Assembly (NCBI RefSeq): GCF_027531905.1
Contig: NZ_JAPZSU010000042.1
Location: forward strand, 1-64,000
Reading direction: 5' to 3'
Length of the DNA: 64,000 nt
Origin: Flavobacterium sp.
Lineage (GTDB): Bacteria; Bacteroidota; Bacteroidia; Flavobacteriales; Flavobacteriaceae
Positions 1 through 8,826 of this stretch are shown piece by piece (position 1 is the stretch's first letter; each line of letters begins with the position of its first letter). A model generated the notes under the pieces. The model was not told where the DNA came from and searched no databases. It saw nothing but the letters and a program-made list of their open reading frames with translations. Position numbers and translations under genes: made by a program.

Positions 1-247
1 TAGTTATGATGACTATTTTTGGGTGGGAGCTTCTTATCGTTTTTTGAACGACCAAATTGGTAAGCCATTAAATATTGGTCCCATGGCTGGATTCAAAAAA
101 TCTAATTTTTATTTTGGGTATTCCTATCAACTTACCTTAAATGAATTTTCGGGATACAACTCAGGAACCCACATGGTTACTTTAGGGTTAGACTTTTTAC
201 AAGGCGTTAGTAATTGTCCGTGTACCCAAAATCCCGTTCATGACTAA
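1..247 (+). CDS. PorP/SprF family type IX secretion membrane protein, C-terminal part
   Basis: The reading frame is open from the window edge (frame starting at base 2) and ends at TAA 245-247, so only about the last 81 residues are present. They contain alternating aromatic/hydrophobic strands (YFWVGASYRF, FYFGYSYQL) and a closing segment with SGTHMVTLGLDF, the usual end of PorP/SprF outer-membrane beta-barrel proteins, followed by a short Cys-containing tail. In Flavobacteriia this family is linked to the type IX secretion system and gliding adhesins, often next to a very large secreted protein; here the upstream partner is outside the window. A GTG at 23 is in frame but is not the true start, because the frame continues upstream. 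Family assignment is fairly secure; the specific paralogue is unknown. Confidence 0.72.
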   Translation, partial: SYDDYFWVGASYRFLNDQIGKPLNIGPMAGFKKSNFYFGYSYQLTLNEFSGYNSGTHMVTLGLDFLQGVSNCPCTQNPVHD

Positions 248-270
248 TTAAAGTTATAACCTTACTATTG

Positions 271-304
271 AGCCCTTTTCGTTTTTTGGAGAGGGCTTTT
301 TTAT
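271..304 (+). terminator. Rho-independent terminator after the PorP/SprF gene
   Basis: AGCCCT (271-276) pairs with AGGGCT (292-297) around a T-rich loop, followed by TTTTTTATTT. It lies 24 bases after the stop codon on the same strand. Confidence 0.75.
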
Positions 305-305
305 T

Positions 306-498
306 TGGTTTAATCGTTTAATTGTTTAATTGTTGAACTGTTTAATCGTATAATCCGCCTAAAACCCAACACCTAAAACCCAACACCCAACACCTAACAT
401 CCAACCCCCAACACCCAATACCCATCACCCAATACCCATCACCCAACACCCATCACCCAACACCCATCACTCAATACCCAACCCCACTTCCTATAACC
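306..498. repeat. Low-complexity tract: TTTAATyG tandem repeats, then a 141-base G-free C/A/T repeat
   Basis: Bases 306-353 consist of degenerate TTTAATCG/TTTAATTG units. From 358 to 498 the plus strand has no G at all and consists of variants of ACCCAACACCC and ACCCATCACCC. No ORF, hairpin or promoter is visible in it. It fills the gap between the PorP terminator and the pgk promoter. Confidence 0.85.
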
Positions 499-600
499 GA
501 TTAACAATTTAATTGTGTAATTTTTAGATTTACATCGATTTCGTTATTAATTAGTTATTTTTTAATGGGAAGCACTAGAAATCAAAATTGCAAAATAGCG

Positions 601-608
601 TATCTTTG
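601..608 (+). promoter_or_regulatory. Bacteroidota -7 box upstream of pgk
   Basis: TATCTTTG matches the flavobacterial -7 consensus TAnnTTTG and lies 37 bases before the chosen pgk ATG at 646. A clear -33 TTG at the usual distance is not obvious. Confidence 0.6.
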
Positions 609-645
609 TGGGACTTTAGTAATTTTTAAATTAAATACAACTATA

Positions 646-1833
646 ATGAAAACTTTAAACGATTTCAATTTCAAAGATAAAAAAGCAATTATTCGTGTCG
701 ATTTTAATGTGCCTCTAGACGACAATTTTAATGTCACAGATGTTACTCGAATTGAAGCTGCAAAACCTACGATTGATAAAATCTTAGCCGACGGTGGAAG
801 TGTTATTTTAATGTCTCACTTAGGAAGACCAAAAGGGGCAGAGGACAACTATTCGTTGCGCCATATTGTGGCTAAGGCCACGGAAATTTTGGGCGTTCCG
901 GTTCAATTTGCAACCGATTGTATTGGAGAACCTGCTACAAGTGCAGCGGCTGCTTTACAACCAGGGCAAGTGCTATTGTTAGAGAATTTACGCTTTTACA
1001 AAGAAGAAGAAGCGGGCGATGTTGATTTCGCTAAAAAATTAGCTGATTTGGGAGACATCTACGTAAATGATGCTTTTGGAACCGCTCACCGTGCTCATGC
1101 TTCGACTACAATCATAGCTCAATTTTTTCCAACTAGTAAATGTTTTGGAATGTTATTGGCTAAAGAAATTGAAAGTTTGAACAAAGTATTAAAGAACAGT
1201 GAGAAGCCAGTAACGGCCGTATTGGGAGGCTCTAAGGTGTCTTCTAAAATCACAGTTATCGAAAATATTTTAGATAAAGTGGACCACATGATTATTGGTG
1301 GTGGGATGACCTTTACTTTTGTGAAAGCCTTGGGTGGTACTGTTGGAGATTCTATTTGTGAAGATGACAAACAAGAATTGGCATTGGAGATTTTGCGTTT
1401 AGCGAAAGAAAAGGGAGTACAAATTCACATTCCTGTAGATGTGGTGGCAGCCGATGCTTTCTCTAATACAGCTGCTACACAAATTGTAGATGTTAGAGAA
1501 ATTCCTGATGGATGGCAAGGTTTGGATGCAGGTCCAAAATCATTAGAAAATTTCAAGAAAGTTATTTTGGAGTCCAAAACGATTCTTTGGAATGGCCCCT
1601 TAGGAGTTTTTGAGATGCCTACTTTTGCCAAAGGAACGATTGCTTTAGGCGATTACATTGCTGAGGCTACTGCTAATGGTGCTTTTTCATTAGTAGGTGG
1701 TGGCGATTCAGTGGCTGCTGTAAAACAATTTGGCTTCGAACACAAAGTAAGTTATGTTTCTACTGGTGGTGGCGCCATGTTAGAAATGTTAGAAGGAAGA
1801 TCCTTACCAGGAATTGCTGCTATTTTGGAATAA
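646..1833 (+). CDS. pgk: Phosphoglycerate kinase
   Basis: Cytosolic glycolytic enzyme transferring phosphate from 1,3-bisphosphoglycerate to ADP. The 395-residue protein starts MKTLNDFNF and shows the substrate-loop signature [10 protein letters not shown], the SHLGRPKG segment, the core [23 protein letters not shown] and the C-terminal nucleotide-binding [13 protein letters not shown]. Length is normal for bacterial PGK. An in-frame ATG exists at 565, but the -7 promoter box at 601-608 lies between the two, and the extra 27 residues are not part of the family, so 646 is the start. It is flanked by terminators and appears monocistronic. Confidence 0.97.
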   Translation: MKTLNDFNFKDKKAIIRVDFNVPLDDNFNVTDVTRIEAAKPTIDKILADGGSVILMSHLGRPKGAEDNYSLRHIVAKATEILGVPVQFATDCIGEPATSAAAALQPGQVLLLENLRFYKEEEAGDVDFAKKLADLGDIYVNDAFGTAHRAHASTTIIAQFFPTSKCFGMLLAKEIESLNKVLKNSEKPVTAVLGGSKVSSKITVIENILDKVDHMIIGGGMTFTFVKALGGTVGDSICEDDKQELALEILRLAKEKGVQIHIPVDVVAADAFSNTAATQIVDVREIPDGWQGLDAGPKSLENFKKVILESKTILWNGPLGVFEMPTFAKGTIALGDYIAEATANGAFSLVGGGDSVAAVKQFGFEHKVSYVSTGGGAMLEMLEGRSLPGIAAILE

Positions 1834-1916
1834 GCTACAAGAAAGCCTTTCAAAAATTGCATTACTATTTGATTAATCCTACTTTAACATATTTTTTTGT
1901 ATAAAAAAGGATCATA

Positions 1917-1960
1917 AAACCATAAATATTGTATATTTAACAATATTTATGGTTTTTTTT
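1917..1960. terminator. Strong hairpin terminator after pgk
   Basis: A perfect 15-bp stem (1917-1931 with 1941-1955, starting AAACCATAAATATTG) encloses a 9-base loop and runs into eight T residues on the plus strand. A-rich sequence on the other side makes it potentially bidirectional. Confidence 0.8.
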
Positions 1961-1973
1961 AGCTGTAACCAAT

Positions 1974-1981
1974 TATTTTTG
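1974..1981 (+). promoter_or_regulatory. -7 box upstream of the LysM transglycosylase gene
   Basis: TATTTTTG fits TAnnTTTG, lies just after the pgk terminator and 51 bases before the ATG at 2033. Confidence 0.5.
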
Positions 1982-2032
1982 TAAAATCGATTGGTTAACC
2001 TGCTGAAATTAAACACATTGAAATCAAATTTT

Positions 2033-4048
2033 ATGAGTCTTAAAAATGCCACACTAAGCTTATTGTTTCTAATTTCCTCTGCTGTTTTTTCGCAGCAAGT
2101 TGATGATATAAAACCCATCCAAGCTGCTCCGACACCACTTTCTTATTTAGATTCTATCAAGCAAACTTTTGTCCGACATTCTATCACAGAACAAGTCGAT
2201 AGTTTATGGATGAAAGAGTTGACAAATCTTGACATTTATGAAGACTTAACTAAAGATATTCAAACCCTAAATACAGATCAAAGTGTCGATTTTGAATTGC
2301 CTACCGAATTATTAAAACAGCGTTTAGCGGCAATGGATGCTAAGTCGCCTTTTCATATTGAATACAATCAAGGATTAGAAAATTTAATCAAAAGCTTTTT
2401 GAAAAAGAGGAAAAAAGCATTTGCAAGATTAATGGCGACTTCTGAATATTACTTTCCTATTTTTGAAGAAGCATTAGCCAAGAAAAATATTCCTTTAGAA
2501 ATAAAATATTTAGCCATAGTAGAATCTGCCTTAAATCCAAAAGCGGTTTCTAGAGTTGGTGCAACAGGGCTTTGGCAGTTTATGTACCATACAGGTAAAC
2601 AATATAACTTACGGATTGATTCCTACGTTGATGAGCGGTCGGATCCTTTGAAATCCTCCGAGGCAGCGGCACAATATATGGCCAATATGTACCCTTTATT
2701 TAATGACTGGGATTTGGTGTTGGCCTCTTACAATTCAGGGCCAGGAAATGTGACTAAGGCGATACGGCGATCGGGCGGTCAACAAACGTTTTGGGACATT
2801 AAAAAACATTTGCCACAAGAAACTCAAGGCTATGTTCCCGCTTTTTTAGCTACGATGTACCTGTATGAATACCATAAAGAACATGGCATTAAACCGGAAC
2901 GTGCGACTTTCAAACACTTCGAAACGGATACAATTCGTATTCAAAAAGAAATCTCTTTCAAGCAAATTGCTGATTTAATTGATATTCCTGTAGTTGAATT
3001 GCAATTGTTGAATCCTTCCTATAAAATGAATGTTATTCCTGTTTATGGCGATCAAGCCAATTATTTGCGATTGCCACAAAACAAGATTGCCATTTTTACT
3101 TCTAATGAAGATAAAATATATGCCTATGTTGCTCATGATAATAGTCAGCGTAGACAACCATTACAATGGTCAAAATCTGCTTTGGCAGCTAGAGGAAAAG
3201 CGACAGATTCTTCGGACGTGGCTACTATCAATGAATGGTATAAAATCAAAAAAGGAGATAATTTGAATAGCGTTGCAGCTGATTATAAGGTTGCCGTTGC
3301 TGACCTTAAACGTTGGAATGGAATCAAAGGGAATTCGGTTCCTTTAGGTAAAATATTAAAAATTAAAACAGTACGTCCTGGAGTAGAAACCAATCCGATA
3401 GCTGTTGCTAGTACTGCCGTTGCTGGAGTTAAATCGGCAGAAAAAGTAAAGGAAACGCAATTAGACTCGTTGTTAGTTTCTCCAAATGCAACTCAATATG
3501 TCGTCCAGAAAGGGGATAATTTGAATAGCATCGCTCGTAAATACAATGTTTCAGTAGAAGATTTGCGTTCTTGGAATCCAACGACAGCCAGCAATTTGAA
3601 ACCAGGAATGAGTTTTCAGGTAGGAACTGCTACTGCCGTTGCCGTACAAGATGGAATAAAACCAGAGTTAAAAGACATCACTTATACAGTGGTTGAGGGT
3701 GATAATTTAGGAACTATTGCCAAGAAATTTGGAACAACATCGGCAAATTTAATAGCATGGAATACTATTTCTAAAAATAAATTGCAGGTGGGAACCGCTT
3801 TGATTGTTGCAAAAAATGAGATTGCTATTATCACCAATAACGCTACTGCCAATTCTTTTAAAAAGAAAGAATTGTTTCCGACAACAAAAGCGAAAAACGT
3901 CTCGAATGATTACTATGTAAAAAAAGGAGATTCTCTTTATAGCATCTCTAAAAAATATCCTGGCGTTACTATTTCTGATTTAGAGAAGTGGAATGGTATA
4001 ACCGGTAATGATTTAAAACCTGGAATGAAGTTGAAAATAAACGGATAA
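2033..4048 (+). CDS. Membrane-bound lytic transglycosylase with four LysM repeats (MltD-like)
   Basis: Exported cell-wall enzyme predicted to cleave peptidoglycan glycan strands non-hydrolytically. The 671-residue protein has a signal peptide (about residues 1-20, ending SSAVFSQQ), then an SLT/goose-lysozyme-like domain with the catalytic Glu in IVESALNP, the GATGLWQFM motif and LASYNSGPGNV. Four LysM modules follow, each beginning with a KGDNLNS, EGDNLGT or KGDSLYS type motif, the last ending at the C-terminus. An in-frame TTG at 1991 would add 14 residues before the signal peptide, so the ATG at 2033 is preferred. A DUF4837 lipoprotein gene follows 47 bases downstream, suggesting an envelope operon. 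Confidence 0.92.
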   Translation: MSLKNATLSLLFLISSAVFSQQVDDIKPIQAAPTPLSYLDSIKQTFVRHSITEQVDSLWMKELTNLDIYEDLTKDIQTLNTDQSVDFELPTELLKQRLAAMDAKSPFHIEYNQGLENLIKSFLKKRKKAFARLMATSEYYFPIFEEALAKKNIPLEIKYLAIVESALNPKAVSRVGATGLWQFMYHTGKQYNLRIDSYVDERSDPLKSSEAAAQYMANMYPLFNDWDLVLASYNSGPGNVTKAIRRSGGQQTFWDIKKHLPQETQGYVPAFLATMYLYEYHKEHGIKPERATFKHFETDTIRIQKEISFKQIADLIDIPVVELQLLNPSYKMNVIPVYGDQANYLRLPQNKIAIFTSNEDKIYAYVAHDNSQRRQPLQWSKSALAARGKATDSSDVATINEWYKIKKGDNLNSVAADYKVAVADLKRWNGIKGNSVPLGKILKIKTVRPGVETNPIAVASTAVAGVKSAEKVKETQLDSLLVSPNATQYVVQKGDNLNSIARKYNVSVEDLRSWNPTTASNLKPGMSFQVGTATAVAVQDGIKPELKDITYTVVEGDNLGTIAKKFGTTSANLIAWNTISKNKLQVGTALIVAKNEIAIITNNATANSFKKKELFPTTKAKNVSNDYYVKKGDSLYSISKKYPGVTISDLEKWNGITGNDLKPGMKLKING

Positions 4049-4095
4049 TACTATAAATTAGTTACATTTGGGTTTTGATTTATAAGATAAAAATT

Positions 4096-5082
4096 ATGAA
4101 TAAAGCCCATTTTTTATGCCTTTTAGTTTCGTTAGTTTTGTTTTCTTGCAATAAGAAGCAAGCGCCATTATTACGTGAATCGGTTGGTAAAATCAATACG
4201 ATTGCCGTGATTATGAACGATGCTTTATGGAATGGAGAAGTGGGAGATTCGCTTAGAAACAAACTTGCGGCTCCAGTTTTCGGACTGCCTCAGGAGGAAC
4301 CCTTATTTACCATTAATCAATATCCGGATAAATTAGTAGAAGGATTTGTCACCGATAGTCGTACCATTGTAGTGGTTAAAAAAGGCGTAACGACCAGTTT
4401 TGAAATCAAAAAAAATCAATATGCTACCCCGCAAACCGTTTTTCATCTCACAGGAACTACGAATGATACGCTTTTGTATTTATTAGAAAAGCACAGCGCA
4501 GAAATGATTCGGTTAATTAAAAAAGGCGAAATCCAAGCCAATCAAAAAAGTAACCGTGAATCGTTATTGGATCCCAAAATAATAGAGAACAAATTCCATA
4601 TTCGCTTGGATGTTCCCTCAGATTTTGAATATGCATTACAAAAACCTCGATTTATTTGGTTAAAAAAAGAAATTGTGAGTGGAAGTATGAGTTTGTTGCT
4701 GTATCAGGTTCCTTTGAATACCATCCAAACCCCAAACCCCATTACTTCTATTATCCGAATGCGAGATTCCATCGGGAAGTTATATATCAAAGGGAGAGAA
4801 GAACAAACGCCCATGATTACAGGCGAGGGGTATGCTCCGTATTGGTTTACTATAAAATTAGATCATCGCCCCACCTTTGAAACTAAAGGGACTTGGGAAT
4901 TAAAAAATGACTTCATGTCTGGTCCCTTTATCAATTATGTTATTTTTGATAAGGAGTATAACCGAATCATGGTGTTAGAAGGCTTTTGTTATTCACCCGC
5001 TGACGAAAAAAGAGAGGTGATGTTTGCGTTAGAATCGATTATTAAATCAGTTAAAATAAGTAAAAGAAAACATAAGAATTGA
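4096..5082 (+). CDS. DUF4837 family lipoprotein
   Basis: 328 residues with a lipoprotein signal: hydrophobic segment LCLLVSLVLFSC with the lipobox Cys near residue 18, followed by NKK. The body (KINTIAVIMNDALWNGEVGD and later GTWELKNDFMSGPF) matches what I know of DUF4837, a Bacteroidota family of unknown function. The ATG at 4096 is preferred over an in-frame upstream TTG-type start because it puts the basic MNK directly before the hydrophobic core. It sits between a lytic transglycosylase and an acetyltransferase; the latter begins 1 base after its stop. No enzymatic motif is visible, so function is unknown. Confidence 0.8.
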   Translation: MNKAHFLCLLVSLVLFSCNKKQAPLLRESVGKINTIAVIMNDALWNGEVGDSLRNKLAAPVFGLPQEEPLFTINQYPDKLVEGFVTDSRTIVVVKKGVTTSFEIKKNQYATPQTVFHLTGTTNDTLLYLLEKHSAEMIRLIKKGEIQANQKSNRESLLDPKIIENKFHIRLDVPSDFEYALQKPRFIWLKKEIVSGSMSLLLYQVPLNTIQTPNPITSIIRMRDSIGKLYIKGREEQTPMITGEGYAPYWFTIKLDHRPTFETKGTWELKNDFMSGPFINYVIFDKEYNRIMVLEGFCYSPADEKREVMFALESIIKSVKISKRKHKN

Positions 5083-5083
5083 T

Positions 5084-5530
5084 ATGGAAGTACATTGGGA
5101 AATAAAACCGTTTGCAGCATTGACTGTTGATGAGTTGTATGATATTTTAAAATTGAGAAGCGAAATTTTTGTAGTAGAGCAAAATTGTGTCTATTTGGAT
5201 TTGGACGGAAAAGATAAAAAAGCCCTACACCTTTTTGGAATTTATGAGGATAAAGTTGTAGCTCATGCTCGATTACTCTCTCCAGGGATTAGCTTTCCCG
5301 AAGCCTCAATTGGTCGAGTAGTGGTCGATTCCAATTATCGCGATAAAAAATGGGGTCATGAATTGATGCAAAATGCTATTGCAGGAATTGCAACTCACTT
5401 TAACGAAACAGTGATTACGATTGGCGCTCAATTGTACTTGAAAAAGTTCTACGAAAGTCATGGTTTTGTACCCATTAGCGAGATGTATTTAGAAGATGAC
5501 ATTCCGCATATTGAGATGAAAAGGGGGTGA
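5084..5530 (+). CDS. elaA: GNAT N-acetyltransferase, ElaA family
   Basis: 148 residues closely resembling ElaA of enterobacteria throughout: LRSEIFVVEQNCVYLDLDGKD, ARLLSPG, the acetyl-CoA-binding strand IGRVVVDSNYRDKKWGHELM, GAQLYLKKFYESHGFVPISE and the C-terminal DDIPHIEM. ElaA proteins are cytosolic GNAT enzymes with a poorly defined acceptor. The start is one base after the DUF4837 stop, implying co-transcription. Family assignment is strong; the substrate is unknown. Confidence 0.88.
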   Translation: MEVHWEIKPFAALTVDELYDILKLRSEIFVVEQNCVYLDLDGKDKKALHLFGIYEDKVVAHARLLSPGISFPEASIGRVVVDSNYRDKKWGHELMQNAIAGIATHFNETVITIGAQLYLKKFYESHGFVPISEMYLEDDIPHIEMKRG

Positions 5531-5815
5531 TAATATAAATTTTGAAACATTACCTGCTTTAAACGATTGCTGTTTTTTGGTATACCAAGGTCAGTCGAGA
5601 AGCGGTAATGGTTATCCACTGCACTCAAACTGACATTAGACTTGTTTTTAAACTAGAGTTTTGTTTTTTAAACATTAAGAGAAAAAATTAATGGGTTAAA
5701 ACCAACTTATAGGACTTTAAATTTCTTATATGGTTCAAAATTTTAGACATTGACTTAAATATTATATGTCTAATATGTTTAAGAATAGATGCTAATTTTT
5801 ATTGGGTATTTCTTT

Positions 5816-7453
5816 TTACAACTTCAAAATGCTATTGTACTCCGCCGAAGCATTCAACAGGCTTACTGCTTTTTTGATTTCGGGATTGCTTTTGATGTAG
5901 TATTGGTACAATCCTTCTTGGTATTGGTAGCGTTTGATAATTTCGTCTAGCAATAAATTTTTAATTTCTTTTTGATTTTTGTCCAAAGCATTCCATTCAC
6001 TTTTTTGAATAGCATTCAATAATTGTTGGTATTCCGCAGTAATGGTTTCGTCTATTTTTTCTTTTTTGGCAGCAGCCAAAGTCTTTTTTAAATTCAACTC
6101 AGTTTCCGTATCCAAATTGAATTTTTTGGTTTTCAAAAATTGTTTGAAATCAGTGTAATCCGCATCGGTGATGGTGGGGATAGTGTTGCCTAAATTTGGA
6201 TTTTTGTAATAATAAGTGGTTGCAAAATCAAATATAGCCTCGTTTCTCAGGACTGCATTGGCCACGGCGCTTACTTGCGTTTCTGCTAATTCAATATCAG
6301 GCTGAATGCCTCCTCCGTCGTATACGGTTCTTCCCTTTCTGGTTTTAAACGCATTATAATTTTTTTCTTCTGTACGCGTAGCTACTCCATTTTTATCTTT
6401 TCGTGTATAATCTAAAGCTTGGATGCAACGTCCAGAAGGCGTGTAGTAACGAGAAATAGTTACTTTTACCTGTGTTCCAAAAGACATATCGATAGGACGC
6501 TGTACCAATCCTTTTCCAAAACTGCGACTGCCTAAAACTACCGCACGATCCAAATCTTGTAACGCTCCTGCCACAATTTCAGAAGCCGAAGCACTTTTTC
6601 CGTTGACAATGATGACCAATGGAATGTTTAAATCTACTGGTTCGCGAGTTGTTTTATAGGTGTTGTTGTATTTTTCTACTTTCGATTTGGTAGTTACTAT
6701 AGTTTCGTTTTTTGGCACAAACAAATTGCAAATATTTACCGCTTCATTCAGCAGTCCACCCGGATTGTCTCTTAAGTCTAAAACGATATGTTCGGCGCCT
6801 TCTTTTTTGAGTTGTTCCAAAGCATCTTTTACTTCTGTGGAGGCTTTTTTGGTGAAATGAGTCAATACAATATAACCCGTTTTTGCATCAATTTTCCCGA
6901 AAAAAGGCACCGATTTGATTTCCACTTCGTCCAAAACCAATTGGGTGCTAAGTGTTTTTCCTTGACGAATATATTTAATGTCAATCTTTGTGTTTTTAGA
7001 ACCTTTGAGCAATTGTGACGCATCGTCTTTGAAGTCTTTCAGCACGACATCGCCAATTTGAATGATAGCATCTCCAGCTTTAAGACCCGCTTTGTCCGCA
7101 GGGAAATTTTTATAGGGTTCTTTGATAATCAATTGGTCTTCCTTGCGACTGATTAACGCACCAATTCCGGTATATTCACCCGTATTATTGATTTTGAATT
7201 TCACCACATCTGCTTCATTAAAGTAGTTGGTGTAGGGGTCCAAACTCGCCAACATTCCTTTAATAGCCTTATCCATCAAATCACCTGGATTAGTCTCATC
7301 TACATAATTAGAGTTGACTTCTTTAAAAAGAGTCGTAAATATTTCTATTTGCTTGGCAATTTCAAAGAAATCATTCTTGAAACTTACCCCAACAAACAAA
7401 AAGGCAGAAGCCAAAACTGGAATGATGTATTTTTTTTGGAAAAATGCGTTCAT
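5816..7453 (-). CDS. ctpA: S41 family C-terminal processing peptidase (CtpA/Prc-like)
   Basis: 545-residue exported serine protease. A single hydrophobic segment (about residues 10-26) acts as signal or anchor. A PDZ domain follows (GIGALISRKEDQLIIKEPY, GLKAGDAIIQIGD, about residues 95-170), then the S41 catalytic core with the nucleophile Ser in NGKSASASEIVAG and the general-base Lys in SRSFGKGLVQ. A helical C-terminal extension of about 150 residues is rich in Lys and Glu. It lies 73 bases downstream of rnpA on the same strand. Targets are typically periplasmic or lipoprotein C-termini; the actual substrate cannot be read from sequence. Confidence 0.93.
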   Translation of the reverse strand: MNAFFQKKYIIPVLASAFLFVGVSFKNDFFEIAKQIEIFTTLFKEVNSNYVDETNPGDLMDKAIKGMLASLDPYTNYFNEADVVKFKINNTGEYTGIGALISRKEDQLIIKEPYKNFPADKAGLKAGDAIIQIGDVVLKDFKDDASQLLKGSKNTKIDIKYIRQGKTLSTQLVLDEVEIKSVPFFGKIDAKTGYIVLTHFTKKASTEVKDALEQLKKEGAEHIVLDLRDNPGGLLNEAVNICNLFVPKNETIVTTKSKVEKYNNTYKTTREPVDLNIPLVIIVNGKSASASEIVAGALQDLDRAVVLGSRSFGKGLVQRPIDMSFGTQVKVTISRYYTPSGRCIQALDYTRKDKNGVATRTEEKNYNAFKTRKGRTVYDGGGIQPDIELAETQVSAVANAVLRNEAIFDFATTYYYKNPNLGNTIPTITDADYTDFKQFLKTKKFNLDTETELNLKKTLAAAKKEKIDETITAEYQQLLNAIQKSEWNALDKNQKEIKNLLLDEIIKRYQYQEGLYQYYIKSNPEIKKAVSLLNASAEYNSILKL

Positions 7454-7526
7454 AAGGAAAGCGTTGGTTTATAAATAGACCTCTAAATTAGTAATAAAAC
7501 AGGAATAATTAAGGGAATACGTTTTT

Positions 7527-7952
7527 TTAGGACAATTCGGTGCTAGACGAATCGGTAACTTTAGCTCCGTTAGCTTTTTTTTGAGCTTGTTGTGCTACAA
7601 ATTTTTCAAACAATTGAATCGTTTTAGTATTGATTTCATCGAAAGACAAACGCTCTTTGGTTTGGTAAAAAAACATAAAAGCAAAGGGTTCATCCAAATG
7701 CGGAATCAGTAAATGCTTGTTTAATCGATAAGTTTCTCTCAGTACGCGTTTGAAGTAATTGCGATCTACGGCTTTCTTGAAGTATTTTTTAGAAACCGAA
7801 ACACCCATTTTTATTTGCTGTGTGGTTTCTTTTTTCTCTTGGCAATATACCAATCGCAAAGGATATTTCGATACCGATTTACCTTCGGTGAATAATAATC
7901 CGATGGTGATTTTGCTTTTTAGTTTTTCTTCTTTTGGGTAATTAAAATTCAT
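7527..7952 (-). CDS. rnpA: Ribonuclease P protein component
   Basis: 141-residue basic protein that assists the RNase P RNA in tRNA 5-prime processing. The central RNR-type motif is recognisable (KKAVDRNYFKRVLRETYRLNK), preceded by GVSVSKKYFKKA, and the N-terminal strand is KIGLLFTEGKS-like (TIGLLFTEG). A short Ser/Thr/Lys-rich tail extends the C-terminus beyond the core. Here rnpA is not beside rpmH, the classical neighbour; instead ctpA follows. A -7 box at 7985-7992 supports the start. Confidence 0.93.
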   Translation of the reverse strand: MNFNYPKEEKLKSKITIGLLFTEGKSVSKYPLRLVYCQEKKETTQQIKMGVSVSKKYFKKAVDRNYFKRVLRETYRLNKHLLIPHLDEPFAFMFFYQTKERLSFDEINTKTIQLFEKFVAQQAQKKANGAKVTDSSSTELS

Positions 7953-7984
7953 TGCATTCGAAAAAGTGGGGTAATCTTAGCGAG

Positions 7985-7992
7985 CAAAGGTA
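7985..7992 (-). promoter_or_regulatory. -7 box for rnpA-ctpA
   Basis: CAAAGGTA on the plus strand is TACCTTTG on the minus strand, an exact TAnnTTTG match 32 bases upstream of the rnpA ATG. Confidence 0.6.
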
Positions 7993-8053
7993 CAATTAAA
8001 CCCCAAATGGATTATTGTTTAGGATTTAAATCGTATTAAAAAAATTTAATTCG

Positions 8054-8061
8054 TACTTTTG
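8054..8061 (+). promoter_or_regulatory. -7 box for plsC-desaturase
   Basis: TACTTTTG matches TAnnTTTG and ends 18 bases before the ATG at 8080. It overlaps an in-frame TTG (8059) that could be mistaken for a start. Confidence 0.6.
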
Positions 8062-8079
8062 ACCTTTTATTACACTAAC

Positions 8080-8814
8080 ATGCAAAAAATAATTTCGTAC
8101 CCCTTATCCGTTATTTACTATTTGTGTTTTGGGCTTTGTTTGGTAATTTTTCATCCTATTCAATGGATTTGTTTTAATGTATTTGGTTACCAAGCCCACA
8201 AAAAAAGTGTCGATTATTTGAACTTCTTTTTGGTAAAATGTACTAATATCTTGGGCACTACTTACCGATTTGAGAATTTGAATAGCATACCTAAAAATGT
8301 TCCTCTGATTGTTGTAGCCAATCATCAAAGCATGTATGACATTATAGCAATTATATGGTACATGCGTCGTTATCATTGCAAGTTTGTTAGTAAAAAAGAA
8401 TTGGGTAGCGGAATTCCAAGTGTGTCATATAATTTACGTCATGGTGGATCGGTTTTAATTGATAGAAAAGATCCGAAACAAGCCATTCCAACGATTAAAG
8501 GCTTGTCTGAATACATAGAAAAAAATACTCGATCAGCCGTAATTTTCCCTGAAGGAACCCGAAGTAAAACAGGTAAGCCCAAAGAGTTTGCGCAAAGCGG
8601 ATTAAAAATATTATGTAAGTATGCACCTTCCGCTTATGTGGTGCCTATTACAATAAATAATTCCTGGAAGATGGTGCGTTTTGGTGCTTTTCCGATGGGT
8701 TTAGGAAATCGTTTAACGTTTACCATTCATGAGCCCATGGCGGTCAAAGACTATGCTTTTGAAGAATTAATTCAGAAAACAGAAGCCGCAGTTGTAAGTA
8801 AAATTCAATTTTAA
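8080..8814 (+). CDS. plsC: 1-acyl-sn-glycerol-3-phosphate acyltransferase
   Basis: 244-residue membrane-associated enzyme converting lysophosphatidate to phosphatidate. An N-terminal hydrophobic segment (ISYPLSVIYYLCFGLCLVIF) precedes the acyltransferase motifs: block I NHQSMYD (the HxxxxD-type catalytic pair), block II-like GSVLIDR and block III FPEGTRSKTG. The ATG at 8080 is chosen because the upstream in-frame TTG overlaps the promoter -7 box. The next gene, an acyl-ACP desaturase, starts 12 bases after the stop, so fatty-acid desaturation and phospholipid assembly appear co-transcribed. Confidence 0.93.
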   Translation: MQKIISYPLSVIYYLCFGLCLVIFHPIQWICFNVFGYQAHKKSVDYLNFFLVKCTNILGTTYRFENLNSIPKNVPLIVVANHQSMYDIIAIIWYMRRYHCKFVSKKELGSGIPSVSYNLRHGGSVLIDRKDPKQAIPTIKGLSEYIEKNTRSAVIFPEGTRSKTGKPKEFAQSGLKILCKYAPSAYVVPITINNSWKMVRFGAFPMGLGNRLTFTIHEPMAVKDYAFEELIQKTEAAVVSKIQF

Positions 8815-8826
8815 TAAATAAATAGC

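Noticed and set aside
358..498. CRISPR or coding tandem repeat
   Set aside because: Units are short, degenerate and without spacers; stop codons and lack of a start rule out a coding repeat.
565..645. N-terminal extension of pgk
   Set aside because: The extra 27 codons span the -7 promoter box and do not belong to the PGK family.
5531..5815. Hidden gene between elaA and ctpA
   Set aside because: No frame longer than a few dozen codons; a GC-richer patch (about 5590-5640) looks like a degenerate intergenic repeat remnant rather than coding sequence.
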